Below, piece by piece: positions 34,480-42,903 of a stretch of 64,000 nt of DNA. Numbering within the stretch: position 1 is the first letter of the stretch; each line of letters opens with the position of its first letter. The notes beneath the pieces are model-generated. The model did not search any database and was not told where the DNA came from. It saw only the letters and a list, made by a program, of their open reading frames with translations. The DNA comes from Amycolatopsis sp. A133 (GTDB lineage: Bacteria > Actinomycetota > Actinomycetes > Mycobacteriales > Pseudonocardiaceae): assembly GCF_031082405.1 (NCBI RefSeq), contig NZ_JAVHJU010000017.1:124001-188000 (forward strand), read 5' to 3'. The position numbers were made by a program, and so were the translations under genes.

Positions 34480-34962
34480 ATGTCCACCACGGCGAGCACT
34501 GCCAGCGGGGTGGGTTCGCCCCCTTCGGGGGCGGGGACCAACACAGCGGCAGAGGCGAGCGATCGGGCGGGTGCCTCACGCCGGCAGGGGACCTTCTACC
34601 GGGGCGACCCCGGCATGTGGTCCTGGGTCCTGCACCGCATCACCGGCGTGCTCACATTCTTCTTCCTGTTCGTGCACGTGCTCGACACCGCGCTGGTGCG
34701 CGTGTCGCCGAACACCTACGACCAGGTCATCGAGACCTACAAGACGCCGATCGTCAACCTCCTGGAGGTCGGCCTGGTCGGCGCGGTGCTCTTCCACGCG
34801 CTCAACGGCATCCGCGTCATGCTGGTCGACTTCTGGTCGAAGGGCGCGCAGCTGCAGAAGGCGATGCTCTGGGTGATCGGCGTGGTCTGGGTCGTCGTGA
34901 TGGTCCCCGGTGCGTTCTTCATGCTGAAGCGCACCGCCGAAATGCTCTTCGGGGGTAACTGA
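34480..34962 (+). CDS. sdhC: Succinate dehydrogenase cytochrome b subunit
   Basis: The 160-residue membrane anchor has an Ala/Ser-rich 37-residue N-terminal tail, then three hydrophobic segments. WSWVLHRITGVLTFFFLFVH and VLFHALNGIRVML hold the haem/quinone histidines. It is the first gene of sdhCDAB. A shorter start near the first helix is possible since no strong ribosome site precedes ATG 34480. Confidence 0.92.
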   Translation: MSTTASTASGVGSPPSGAGTNTAAEASDRAGASRRQGTFYRGDPGMWSWVLHRITGVLTFFFLFVHVLDTALVRVSPNTYDQVIETYKTPIVNLLEVGLVGAVLFHALNGIRVMLVDFWSKGAQLQKAMLWVIGVVWVVVMVPGAFFMLKRTAEMLFGGN

Positions 34963-34963
34963 C

Positions 34964-35380
34964 ATGGCCGAGTCGCTCACCCTCGACAAGCCGCGCTCCC
35001 CGAAGCGCCCCGCCGCGCGCCGGAGCAACTTCGAGCTCTACAGCTGGCTGTTCATGCGGATCTCCGGGATGGCGCTGGTCATCCTGGTGCTCGGCCACCT
35101 GCTGATCATGAACATCCTCGACGGCGGCGTGCACCGGATCAACTGGGGCTTCGTCGCCGGCCGCTGGGCTTCGCCGTTCTGGCAGTTCTGGGACCTGCTG
35201 ATGCTGTGGCTCGCCGAGATCCACGGCGGCAACGGCCTGCGCGTCATCATCGACGACTACGCCCGCAAGGACAGCACGCGGTTCTGGCTGAAGATCCTGC
35301 TCTACGTCTCGATGGTGCTGATCCTGGCCGTCGGCACGATGGTGATCTTCACCTTCGACCCGAACATGCCCGCGAACTGA
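34964..35380 (+). CDS. sdhD: Succinate dehydrogenase hydrophobic membrane anchor subunit
   Basis: The 138-residue protein starts one base after the sdhC stop. Three hydrophobic segments follow a basic N-terminus (RSPKRPAARRSNFELYSW). RISGMALVILVLGHLLIM and EIHGGNGLRVIIDDY contain the conserved histidines. It anchors SdhAB and helps bind quinone. Confidence 0.92.
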   Translation: MAESLTLDKPRSPKRPAARRSNFELYSWLFMRISGMALVILVLGHLLIMNILDGGVHRINWGFVAGRWASPFWQFWDLLMLWLAEIHGGNGLRVIIDDYARKDSTRFWLKILLYVSMVLILAVGTMVIFTFDPNMPAN

Positions 35381-35399
35381 AGCCACGGAGACTTTTTCG

Positions 35400-37154
35400 A
35401 TGCAGTTCCACAAGTACGACGTGGTGATCGTCGGCGCCGGCGGCGCCGGCATGCGCGCGGCCATCGAGTCCGGCCAGCGCGCCCGCACCGCGGTCCTCAC
35501 CAAGCTCTACCCGACCCGGTCCCACACCGGCGCGGCCCAGGGCGGCATGTGCGCCGCGCTGGCGAACGTCGAAGAGGACAACTGGGAGTGGCACACCTTC
35601 GACACGATCAAGGGCGGCGACTACCTGGTCGACCAGGACGCCGCCGAGATCATGGCGAAGGAGGCCATCGACGCGGTCCTCGACCTCGAGAAGATGGGCC
35701 TGCCGTTCAACCGCACGCCCGAAGGCAAGATCGACCAGCGCCGCTTCGGCGGGCACACGCGTGACCACGGCAAGGCCGCGGTCCGCCGCGCCTGCTACGC
35801 CGCCGACCGCACCGGGCACATGATCCTGCAGACGCTGTACCAGAACTGCGTCAAGTACGGCACCGAGTTCTTCAACGAGTTCTACGTGCTCGACCTGCTC
35901 ACCACCCCGGACGAGAACGGCAACCCGGTCGCCTCCGGCGTCGTCGCCTACGAGCTGGCCACCGGCGAGCTGCACGTCTTCCAGGCGAAGTCGATCGTGA
36001 TGGCGACCGGCGGCGCGGGCAAGATCTTCAAGACGACGTCGAACGCGCACACCCTCACCGGTGACGGCCTCGGCATCATCTTCCGCAAGGGCCTGCCGCT
36101 GGAGGACATGGAGTTCTTCCAGTTCCACCCGACCGGCCTCGCGGGCCTGGGCATCCTGATCTCCGAAGCCGTCCGCGGCGAGGGCGGGATCCTGCGCAAC
36201 GCCTCCGGCGAGCGGTTCATGGAGCGCTACGCCCCCACCATCAAGGACCTCGCGCCCCGCGACATCGTGGCGCGCTCGATGGTGCAGGAAGTCCTGCAGG
36301 GCCGCGGGTGCGGCCCGAACAAGGACTACGTCGTCCTGGACGTCACGCACATCCCCGAGGAGACGCTGAACGCGAAGCTCCCGGACATCATGGAGTTCTC
36401 CCGGACCTACCTGGGCGTCGACCCGGTGAAGGAGCCGGTGCCGGTGTTCCCGACGTGCCACTACGTGATGGGCGGGATCCCGACCAACGTGCACGGCGAA
36501 GCGTTGCGGGACAACGAGAACGTCATCCCCGGCCTGTACGCCGCGGGCGAGGTCGCGTGCGTGTCCGTGCACGGCTCGAACCGGCTCGGCACGAACTCGC
36601 TGCTCGACATCAACGTGTTCGGCCGCCGCGCCGGCATCGCGGCCGCCGAGTACGCGCTGGCGCACGAGCACGTCGAGCTGCCGGAGAACCCGACCACGCT
36701 GGTCGAGGAGCAGCTCGCGGGCCTGCTGTCGGAGCACGGCGACGAGCGCGTCGCCGACATCCGCAAGGAAATGCAGCAGACGATGGACTCGCACGCGTCG
36801 GTGTACCGGACCGAGGACACGCTGAAGCAGGCGCTGACCGACGTCCAGGCGCTGAAGGAGCGGTACCAGCGGATCACCGTGGCGGACAAGGGCAAGCGGT
36901 ACAACACCGACCTGCTCGAAGCCGTCGAGCTCGGCTTCCTGCTGGAACTGGCCGAGGTGCTGGTCGTGGGCGCGCTGGCGCGCAAGGAGTCCCGCGGCGG
37001 CCACGCCCGCGAGGACTACCCGAACCGCGACGACACGAACTTCATGCGCCACACCATGGCCTACAAGCAGGGCGCGGGGCTGTCCTCGGACATCCGGCTC
37101 GACTACAAGCCCGTCACCTTCACCCGCTACGAACCGATGGAGCGGAAGTACTGA
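35400..37154 (+). CDS. sdhA: Succinate dehydrogenase flavoprotein subunit
   Basis: The 584-residue subunit oxidises succinate to fumarate with covalent FAD. VVIVGAGGAGMRAAIESGQ is the FAD loop, and SHTGAAQGGMCAAL carries the histidine that binds FAD covalently. HPTGLAGLGILISEAVRGEG and GSNRLGTNSLLD are conserved substrate and FAD regions. Length fits the SdhA family. Confidence 0.97.
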   Translation: MQFHKYDVVIVGAGGAGMRAAIESGQRARTAVLTKLYPTRSHTGAAQGGMCAALANVEEDNWEWHTFDTIKGGDYLVDQDAAEIMAKEAIDAVLDLEKMGLPFNRTPEGKIDQRRFGGHTRDHGKAAVRRACYAADRTGHMILQTLYQNCVKYGTEFFNEFYVLDLLTTPDENGNPVASGVVAYELATGELHVFQAKSIVMATGGAGKIFKTTSNAHTLTGDGLGIIFRKGLPLEDMEFFQFHPTGLAGLGILISEAVRGEGGILRNASGERFMERYAPTIKDLAPRDIVARSMVQEVLQGRGCGPNKDYVVLDVTHIPEETLNAKLPDIMEFSRTYLGVDPVKEPVPVFPTCHYVMGGIPTNVHGEALRDNENVIPGLYAAGEVACVSVHGSNRLGTNSLLDINVFGRRAGIAAAEYALAHEHVELPENPTTLVEEQLAGLLSEHGDERVADIRKEMQQTMDSHASVYRTEDTLKQALTDVQALKERYQRITVADKGKRYNTDLLEAVELGFLLELAEVLVVGALARKESRGGHAREDYPNRDDTNFMRHTMAYKQGAGLSSDIRLDYKPVTFTRYEPMERKY

Positions 37155-37924
37155 TGACCACCGCTACCGAAGCTCCCGCGTCGTCGACCGGCTCGGACCA
37201 CACGCCGATCACGGTCACGCTGAAGATCCTGCGGTTCAACCCGGAGGTCGACACCGAGCCGCACTGGGAGTCCTACGACGTCCCGGCGCAGCGCACCGAC
37301 CGCCTGCTGAACCTGCTGTTCTACGTCAAGGACTACATCGACGGCACGTTCTCGTTCCGCCGCTCGTGCGCCCACGGCGTGTGCGGGTCCGACGCGATGC
37401 AGATCAACGGCATCAACCGGCTGGCCTGCAAGGTCCTGATGAAGGACCTCCTGGCCAAGGACGGCAAGAAGACGACGATCACCATCGCCCCGATCAAGGG
37501 CCTGACGACGTTGAAGGACCTCTACGTCGACATGGACCCGTTCTTCGAGGCGTACCGCGCGATCAAGCCGTACCTGATCACCTACGGCAACGAGCCGACG
37601 CGCGAGCGCATCCAGTCCCAGGCCGACCGCGACCGCTTCGACGACACGACGAAGTGCATCCTGTGCGCGTGCTGCACGTCGTCCTGCCCGGTGTACTGGA
37701 ACGACGGCTCGTACTTCGGCCCGGCGGCGATCGTGAACGCCCACCGGTTCATCTTCGACTCCCGGGACGAGGGGTCGGAGGAGCGCCTGGACATCCTGAA
37801 CGACGGCGAGGGTGTCTGGCGCTGCCGGACGACGTTCAACTGCACCGACGCCTGCCCGCGCGGGATCCAGGTGACCAAGGCGATCCAGGAAGTGAAGCGC
37901 GCCCTGCTCTTCAAGCGCGTCTGA
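37154..37924 (+). CDS. sdhB: Succinate dehydrogenase iron-sulfur subunit
   Basis: The 256-residue subunit starts at ATG 37154, sharing a base with the sdhA stop (TGATG). The 2Fe-2S cluster is in RRSCAHGVCGSDAM, with a further ligand in RLACK. CILCACCTSSCPVYW and CTDACPRGI bind the 4Fe-4S and 3Fe-4S clusters. It passes electrons from SdhA to quinone. Confidence 0.97.
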   Translation: MTTATEAPASSTGSDHTPITVTLKILRFNPEVDTEPHWESYDVPAQRTDRLLNLLFYVKDYIDGTFSFRRSCAHGVCGSDAMQINGINRLACKVLMKDLLAKDGKKTTITIAPIKGLTTLKDLYVDMDPFFEAYRAIKPYLITYGNEPTRERIQSQADRDRFDDTTKCILCACCTSSCPVYWNDGSYFGPAAIVNAHRFIFDSRDEGSEERLDILNDGEGVWRCRTTFNCTDACPRGIQVTKAIQEVKRALLFKRV

Positions 37925-37932
37925 GTTTGCAG

Positions 37933-37967
37933 AAAGGCCCTCCGGCGGGACTCGCCGGAGGGCCTTT
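37933..37967. terminator. sdh operon terminator
   Basis: Perfect 15-base arms AAAGGCCCTCCGGCG and complement enclose GGACT, followed by a short T run, 9 bases after the sdhB stop. Confidence 0.88.
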
Positions 37968-38154
37968 TCGTGCATGGGCAGGCAACCGGCGGCGGGCGAC
38001 CGCGGCCGGCGGCCGGCAACCCAAGCCGACCACGACGTCACCAGACCTCCCCCGCCCCCTGCCGCGGCAGAAGCAAAAGACTGTCCTCGCCGGACGGGCA
38101 GGCTCTGGGATGGCCACCGCTAGCGCTAATCCCTCACCTTGTCGTTGGGCCGCT

Positions 38155-38294
38155 GGGTGGTCATCCCGTCGCCTGATTGAGGCCTATCACTTTGAGCCAG
38201 GCCCGCAAGCTTGCGTCTTCGCCTCGCCTTGGTTTTTCGGTTGCGGGCCTGGCTCAAAGTGATTTCACGGCCTCAGGCGACGGGATGACCACCC
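38155..38294. repeat. Long two-block inverted repeat, 54-base arms
   Basis: Arms 38155-38208 and 38241-38294 pair through an outer 22-base block (GGGTGGTCATCCCGTCGCCT and on) and an inner 22-base block (TCACTTTGAGCCAGGCCCGC and on). Both blocks are perfect and are separated by unpaired 10-base segments. The loop is 32 bases. It sits between convergent genes. It could be a strong two-way terminator, a MITE-like remnant or a folded RNA. Confidence 0.8.
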
Positions 38295-38313
38295 TGCTCC
38301 TCTTTCGTGTGAT

Positions 38314-39711
38314 CTACCGGACCGCGTCCAAGGCGTCGACCAGGCCGTGGCCGTAGTACGTGTTGTTCTTCGCCGGGCCCGTGCACTCGGTCTCCGTGGC
38401 CGCGCACTTCACCGCGTCGGCTTCACCCGCCAGGATCCTGGCCAGCAGCTGCGGCGGGATCCCGCGGAACCGGGACGCGATCAGCGCCGCCACACCCGCC
38501 GCGTGCGGGGAAGCCATCGAGGTGCCGCACTTGGAGCCGTACTGGCCGCCGATCACGGTCGAGAGGGGGCAGGCCGGGCCCGCGCCGTCGGGCGGCGTCT
38601 GGAGGGGGTCACCGCCCGGCGCCGTCACGTCGATCTCGCCGTAGTTGCTGAAGTACGACTTTGTGCCCGCGTAGCCGACCGACGACACCGTCACGACCCC
38701 GTCGATCGCCTTCGGGAGGATGCCGCACGACGAGTCCACCGGGTGCGGGCGGTTCGGGTCCGTGGTCTGCTCGGTCGTGTCGAAGCCCGAGTTGCCCGCC
38801 GCCGCCACGTTCAGCACTCCACGGCGGCTCGAGAACTCCACCGCGCGGCGGACCGCTTCGAACGCCGCCGCGTCACCCGGCTGCTTCGGGCAGTAGAACA
38901 TGCCCGGGTCGATGTAGTAGCTGTTGTTCGTCACCGGGAAGCCGTGCTGGGCCGCCCAGACGAACCCGCACACCGCCGACTCCGGGAAGATGTAGCCGGC
39001 GTCGTTGACGACCTTCACCGAGGCCAGCCGCACGCCCGGGGCGACGCCCGTGAAGCCCGCCGCGGGGTCCTTGCCCGCGATCGTGCCCGCCACGTGCGTG
39101 CCGTGGTCCGACGTCGTCGGGGCCCAGGACGCCGGGGAAAGGTCCGGCGCTCCCGTGATGCAGCCGGCCGAGGAACGGGCGTCGACCGCCGCCTTCAACG
39201 CCGGGTGGGTCGCGTCGATGCCCGAGTCGAGCACGCCGACCGTCACCGCGCGGCTGCCCTGGAAGATCTTGTTCGCTTCGGGCGCGTGGATCGCCTTCAT
39301 GTCCCACTGCTGCGCCGAGAGGTCACCCTCGGCGGCGATCGACCGCGTGTCCTCCAGCGTCCGCACCGCGCCCAGCGAGCGGGCCGAGGCCGCGGCGCCC
39401 TGGGACGCCACGTCCTTGGCGCCCGAGTAGGCCCGGTAGACGCCGACCTTCTGCTGGAAGTCCGCGTTGCGCGAGCTGGCGATCGCAACACCGATCTCGG
39501 CGTAGTAGGCCACCTTCGTGCCGCACTTGGCCGCCAGTTCCTTGTCGACGGCCGACACGCGGGTGCCCGGCTGGTACGTCACGACGTAGGTGTACGGCGT
39601 GCTCGTCGTGTCGCAGACGGCCGGCGCGGCCTCCGCGGCCGGGGCCGCCGCGAACAGGCCGCCCCCGACGGCCAGCACGAGCGGGGCCGCCATTCGGCGT
39701 AAACGGGACAT
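38314..39711 (-). CDS. Secreted subtilisin-like serine protease (S8)
   Basis: The 465-residue precursor has a signal peptide ending around APAAEAAP and an inhibitor_I9-like propeptide (YVVTYQPGTRVSAVDKELAA). The catalytic triad is complete: Asp162 in VGVLDSGID, His203 in DHGTHVAGT, Ser398 in GTSMASPHAAG. LNVAAAGNSG holds the oxyanion Asn. Many cysteines suggest disulfides for an extracellular enzyme. ATG 39711 has GGAGGTGGA upstream. Confidence 0.93.
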   Translation of the reverse strand: MSRLRRMAAPLVLAVGGGLFAAAPAAEAAPAVCDTTSTPYTYVVTYQPGTRVSAVDKELAAKCGTKVAYYAEIGVAIASSRNADFQQKVGVYRAYSGAKDVASQGAAASARSLGAVRTLEDTRSIAAEGDLSAQQWDMKAIHAPEANKIFQGSRAVTVGVLDSGIDATHPALKAAVDARSSAGCITGAPDLSPASWAPTTSDHGTHVAGTIAGKDPAAGFTGVAPGVRLASVKVVNDAGYIFPESAVCGFVWAAQHGFPVTNNSYYIDPGMFYCPKQPGDAAAFEAVRRAVEFSSRRGVLNVAAAGNSGFDTTEQTTDPNRPHPVDSSCGILPKAIDGVVTVSSVGYAGTKSYFSNYGEIDVTAPGGDPLQTPPDGAGPACPLSTVIGGQYGSKCGTSMASPHAAGVAALIASRFRGIPPQLLARILAGEADAVKCAATETECTGPAKNNTYYGHGLVDALDAVR

Positions 39712-39781
39712 TCCACCTCCAGGTTCGGTGGCGCCAACCTAAACCGGGCCGCCGGACCGCGCCACCGACCAAGGAGGGGAT

Positions 39782-40021
39782 TCAGGCGTCGACGCGCGAA
39801 GAGGCACGCACGCCGCGCCAGCCCAGCACGCCGATGACCGTGCCGAGCACGAACGAAACGACGGTCAGCACGGCGTGCACCACGAAGTACGCGGTGGGCG
39901 AGCCGTCGGGGCTCCAGGCCCGGTCGCTGTCCCACAGGTTCTTGGCGAACGTGATCCAGATGATCCACGACCACACACCGAAGGCCAGCAGGAACAGCGA
40001 GGTGCCTCGCGAAATGCGCAT
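39782..40021 (-). CDS. Small two-helix membrane protein, SCO4848-like
   Basis: The 79-residue protein has two hydrophobic segments, FLLAFGVWSWIIWITFAKNL and VVHAVLTVVSFVLGTVIGVL. This matches the SCO4848-type family conserved in actinobacteria next to D-Ala-D-Ala carboxypeptidase genes, as here (divergent, 43 bases apart). Function is unknown. Confidence 0.78.
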   Translation of the reverse strand: MRISRGTSLFLLAFGVWSWIIWITFAKNLWDSDRAWSPDGSPTAYFVVHAVLTVVSFVLGTVIGVLGWRGVRASSRVDA

Positions 40022-40064
40022 GCCCCTGAGTATGCGACGCGGGTCGCGGCGCTAGATTGCGTGG

Positions 40065-41306
40065 GTGCACTCCGTTGTCTCCCGGTCGCTCATGGTTTTC
40101 ACGACGACGCTCGCCGCCGCCCTCCTGGCCCTGAGCACCCCGGCTCTGGCGGCCGCGGCGCCGCAGGGCCAATGCGCGAACCGCCAGGCTCCCCCGCCGC
40201 CGGTCGACACCTCGGAGAAGCCCGCGCCGGGCAAGCAGGCCCCGCCGCCGCTGGCCGTGCCCGCGGTCCCGGTCGGCGGCGACCGGATGGCCGAGTGCGG
40301 CCTGATCACCCCGGACGGCGCGCTCAACCCGCCGGACGGCAACACCGCGGCGTCGTGGCTGGTGCAGGACCTCGACACCGGCGCGGTCGTCGCGGCGAAG
40401 GACCCGCACGCCCGGCAGCGGCCCGCGTCGCTGATCAAGACGCTGCTCGCGCTGGTCGTGGTCACCGAGCTGGACCCGCGCCAGGTCGTCGTCGCGACGA
40501 AGGAGGACGCGGAGCAGGAGTGCACCTGCGTCGGCCTCGTCGCCGGCGGCCAGTACACCGTCGACCAGCTGCTGCACGGACTGCTGATGCACTCGGGCAA
40601 CGACGTCGCGCACGCGTTCGCCACGGTGCTCGGCGGACCCGACGCCGCGCTGGCGAAGATGAACGCGCTGGCCGCCCGCATCGGCGCGCTCGACACGCGC
40701 GCCGCGACACCGTCGGGGCTGGACGGGCCGGGCATGTCGACCTCGGCCTACGACCTCAGCCTGATCTTCCACTACGCGATGAAGCAGCCGGAGTTCGCGA
40801 AGGTCGTCTCGACGAAGAACTTCGAGATCCCGCCGACCGGCGGCAAACCGGCCATCCCGATCTGGAACGACAACAAGCTGCTCGGCGTCTACCCCGGCTT
40901 CCTCGGTGGCAAGACCGGCTTCACCGACGACGCCCGCCACACCTACGTCGGCGCGGCGCAGCGCAAGGGGAAGCGGCTCGCGGTCGTCATGCTGCGCGCC
41001 GAGCAGAAGCCGACCAAGGTGGTCGACCAGGCGGCGAAGCTGCTCGACTACGGCTTCGAGCTGGAGGCCGACCGCGCCGCGCCGGTCGGCCGGATCACCT
41101 ACCAGGCGCCCGCCGCGACCCCGTCGAGCAGCGACCCGTCCGTGCTCGCCGACGGCGGCACCGGCAACAGCGGCACGTCGTCGGCCGCCGCGGCCGCCAA
41201 GGAAGACCCGTTCGGGGTCACCGGCTGGATCATCACGCTGGTGGTGTTCTTGATCATCCTCGGCGGGTTCGTGGTCGGGCACCAGCGCAAGCGGGCCGCG
41301 CGCTAG
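40065..41306 (+). CDS. D-alanyl-D-alanine carboxypeptidase, S11/PBP5 family
   Basis: The 413-residue precursor starts at GTG 40065, with ATG 40092 as alternative. A signal peptide (LAAALLALSTPALAAAA) precedes a Pro-rich linker. The penicillin-binding motifs are complete: SLIK (Ser122, Lys125), SGN (177-179), KTG (283-285). A C-terminal hydrophobic helix with basic tail (HQRKRAAR) anchors it in the membrane. It trims the terminal D-Ala from peptidoglycan. Its stop shares CTAG with the opposite-strand HxlR stop. Confidence 0.93.
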   Translation: MHSVVSRSLMVFTTTLAAALLALSTPALAAAAPQGQCANRQAPPPPVDTSEKPAPGKQAPPPLAVPAVPVGGDRMAECGLITPDGALNPPDGNTAASWLVQDLDTGAVVAAKDPHARQRPASLIKTLLALVVVTELDPRQVVVATKEDAEQECTCVGLVAGGQYTVDQLLHGLLMHSGNDVAHAFATVLGGPDAALAKMNALAARIGALDTRAATPSGLDGPGMSTSAYDLSLIFHYAMKQPEFAKVVSTKNFEIPPTGGKPAIPIWNDNKLLGVYPGFLGGKTGFTDDARHTYVGAAQRKGKRLAVVMLRAEQKPTKVVDQAAKLLDYGFELEADRAAPVGRITYQAPAATPSSSDPSVLADGGTGNSGTSSAAAAAKEDPFGVTGWIITLVVFLIILGGFVVGHQRKRAAR

Positions 41307-41740
41307 CGGAACCCGGGCCCCGGCTCGGGGGTCACCTTGTCGGTGGCGATCGTGCCCCCGCAGTGCCCGCAGGCCACGACCGCCTCGGTGATCTCGCCGC
41401 AATCCTGGTGGCGCAGCAGGATCGGCGGCCCCTCCGGCCCCGCGAGGTACCGGTCGCCCCACTGCATGAGCGTGACGACGGCGCCGAAGAGGTCACGCCC
41501 CGCGGCGGTCAGCACGTACTCCGGCACCGGGTCGACGCGTTCGAGCACCCCCGCGTCGACGAGGGTCTTCAGCCGGGCGGACAACGTCGGGCGCGGGATC
41601 GACAGGGTGCGGGCGAACTCGCCGTAGCGGCGCACGCCGAAGAACGCCTCGCGCAGGATGAGCAGGCTCCACCGCTCGCCGACCAGGTCGAGCGCGCGGC
41701 CGACCGAGTCCGCCGTGAACCGGTGGGCGAGGCCGGTCAC
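41303..41740 (-). CDS. HxlR-family regulator with C-terminal Cys cluster
   Basis: The 145-residue protein starts at GTG 41740, overlapping the oxidoreductase stop (GTGA). The winged helix has WSLLILREAFFGVRRYGEF and IPRPTLSARLKTLVDAGVLE. A C-terminal extension HQDCGEITEAVVACGHCGGT has three cysteines and a histidine that could bind a metal. It is encoded with a flavin-dependent oxidoreductase and probably regulates that operon through the repeats upstream at 42855-42900. Confidence 0.88.
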   Translation of the reverse strand: MTGLAHRFTADSVGRALDLVGERWSLLILREAFFGVRRYGEFARTLSIPRPTLSARLKTLVDAGVLERVDPVPEYVLTAAGRDLFGAVVTLMQWGDRYLAGPEGPPILLRHQDCGEITEAVVACGHCGGTIATDKVTPEPGPGFR

Positions 41741-42846
41741 AGCTGATCCGTGCGGGCCGGGACGCCCAGCAGGAGCTTGCCGGACAGCTCGTAGCTGGCC
41801 GGGTTGACCTGGAAGTGGGCGGTCGCGGTGTGCGCGTCGCGGAACCGGCGCTGCAACGGCGAAGTCTCGTAGATCGCGGCGCCGCCACCGAGGTCGTACA
41901 TGCTTTCGGCGACCTTCGCGGCCGTGCGCGTCACGTGCGTCGCGGCCAGCCGGAGGCCCAGCTTGAGCGAGTCCGGCACCGGTTCGGTGCCCTGCGCGGC
42001 CTGCCAGGCGTCGTCGATGCTGCGGTAGAACAGCAGCCGGGCCGCACGCAGGGCCGCTTCGGCCTCGGCGACGGCGGCCTGCGTCGGCGACCGCTCGGCC
42101 AGCGACCGGCTGGAGCCGAGGGGCCTGCGCGTCGAGGCGAGCTCGACCAGGTCGTCGATCGCCCCGCGCGCGTTGCCCAGCGCGGCGGCCGCGACCGACA
42201 GCGCGAAGAAGCCGAAGAGCGGGAACCGGTGCAGCGCCCCGGCTTCCGCGGGCGGCCCGGTCAGCACCGAGAAGACGCGGTGGTCCGGGACGAACAGCTC
42301 GTCGGCGACGCAGTCGTGGCTGCCGGTACCGCGCAGGCCGTTGGTGTGCCAGGTGTCGAGCACCTCGATCTCGGCCTTCGGCAACGCGGCGACGTAGAGC
42401 GCCTTCTCGTGGACGAACCCGGCGAAGAGCCAGTCCGCGTGCGGGATGCCGCTGCAGAAGGCCCAGCGGCCGGAGACGACGTACCCGCCGTCGGCCTTCT
42501 CGCCGGTCCCGTGCGGCGCCCACACCCCGGCGGCGACCGTCTTCGGGTCCCCGAAGACCTCCTCGGCGCACTTGCGCGGGGCGTAGGCCGAAAGCAGGCT
42601 GCTCGTCACGGCGATCGAGACGCACCAGCCGGCCGACGCGTCCCCGCGCGCGATCGTCTCGGCGGTTTCGAGGCTGACCGCGGGCGGCGCTTCGGGACCA
42701 CCGAGGGAGGCGGGGACACCGGTGCGGAACAGCTGGGCGCCGGTCAGCTTCGCGACCAGCTCGGACGGCAGCGCACGCTGCTGCTCGGTGACGGGCGCGA
42801 GGGTCTTGGCGAGATCGGCACACTCGCGGGCGGCATCCAGCAGCAC
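41737..42846 (-). CDS. Acyl-CoA-dehydrogenase-fold flavin-dependent oxidoreductase/monooxygenase
   Basis: The 369-residue protein starts at GTG 42846 after GGAGGG. It has the all-helical N-terminal domain with GDASAGWCVSIAVTSSLL, the beta-domain GYVVSGRWAFCSGIPHADW, and the C-terminal SMYDLGGGAAIYETSPLQRR. These are shared with HsaA/DszC-type monooxygenases rather than beta-oxidation acyl-CoA dehydrogenases. It probably oxidises an aromatic or similar compound with reduced flavin. No reductase partner is nearby. Confidence 0.85.
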   Translation of the reverse strand: MLLDAARECADLAKTLAPVTEQQRALPSELVAKLTGAQLFRTGVPASLGGPEAPPAVSLETAETIARGDASAGWCVSIAVTSSLLSAYAPRKCAEEVFGDPKTVAAGVWAPHGTGEKADGGYVVSGRWAFCSGIPHADWLFAGFVHEKALYVAALPKAEIEVLDTWHTNGLRGTGSHDCVADELFVPDHRVFSVLTGPPAEAGALHRFPLFGFFALSVAAAALGNARGAIDDLVELASTRRPLGSSRSLAERSPTQAAVAEAEAALRAARLLFYRSIDDAWQAAQGTEPVPDSLKLGLRLAATHVTRTAAKVAESMYDLGGGAAIYETSPLQRRFRDAHTATAHFQVNPASYELSGKLLLGVPARTDQL

Positions 42847-42854
42847 AAAACCCT

Positions 42855-42900
42855 CCGGTTCAAATTTCTTACCGGTTCAGTTTCTTTACTGGTTTGCCGG
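42855..42900. promoter_or_regulatory. Tandem 17-base repeats upstream of the oxidoreductase, probable operator
   Basis: CCGGTTCAAATTTCTTA (42855-42871) and CCGGTTCAGTTTCTTTA (42872-42888) are head-to-tail copies, and a third partial CTGGTTTG begins at 42889. The 17-base phase and place in the promoter suggest binding of the HxlR protein of the same operon. The first unit overlaps the ribosome binding site. Confidence 0.55.
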
Positions 42901-42903
42901 GTG

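Larger units (their letters stand above)
37925..38313. other. Intergenic region between convergent sdhB and protease genes
   Basis: No gene is supported in these 389 bases. They hold the sdhB terminator (37933-37967) and a very long inverted repeat (38155-38294). The 187 bases between them are GC-rich with no further structure that I can support. Confidence 0.6.
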
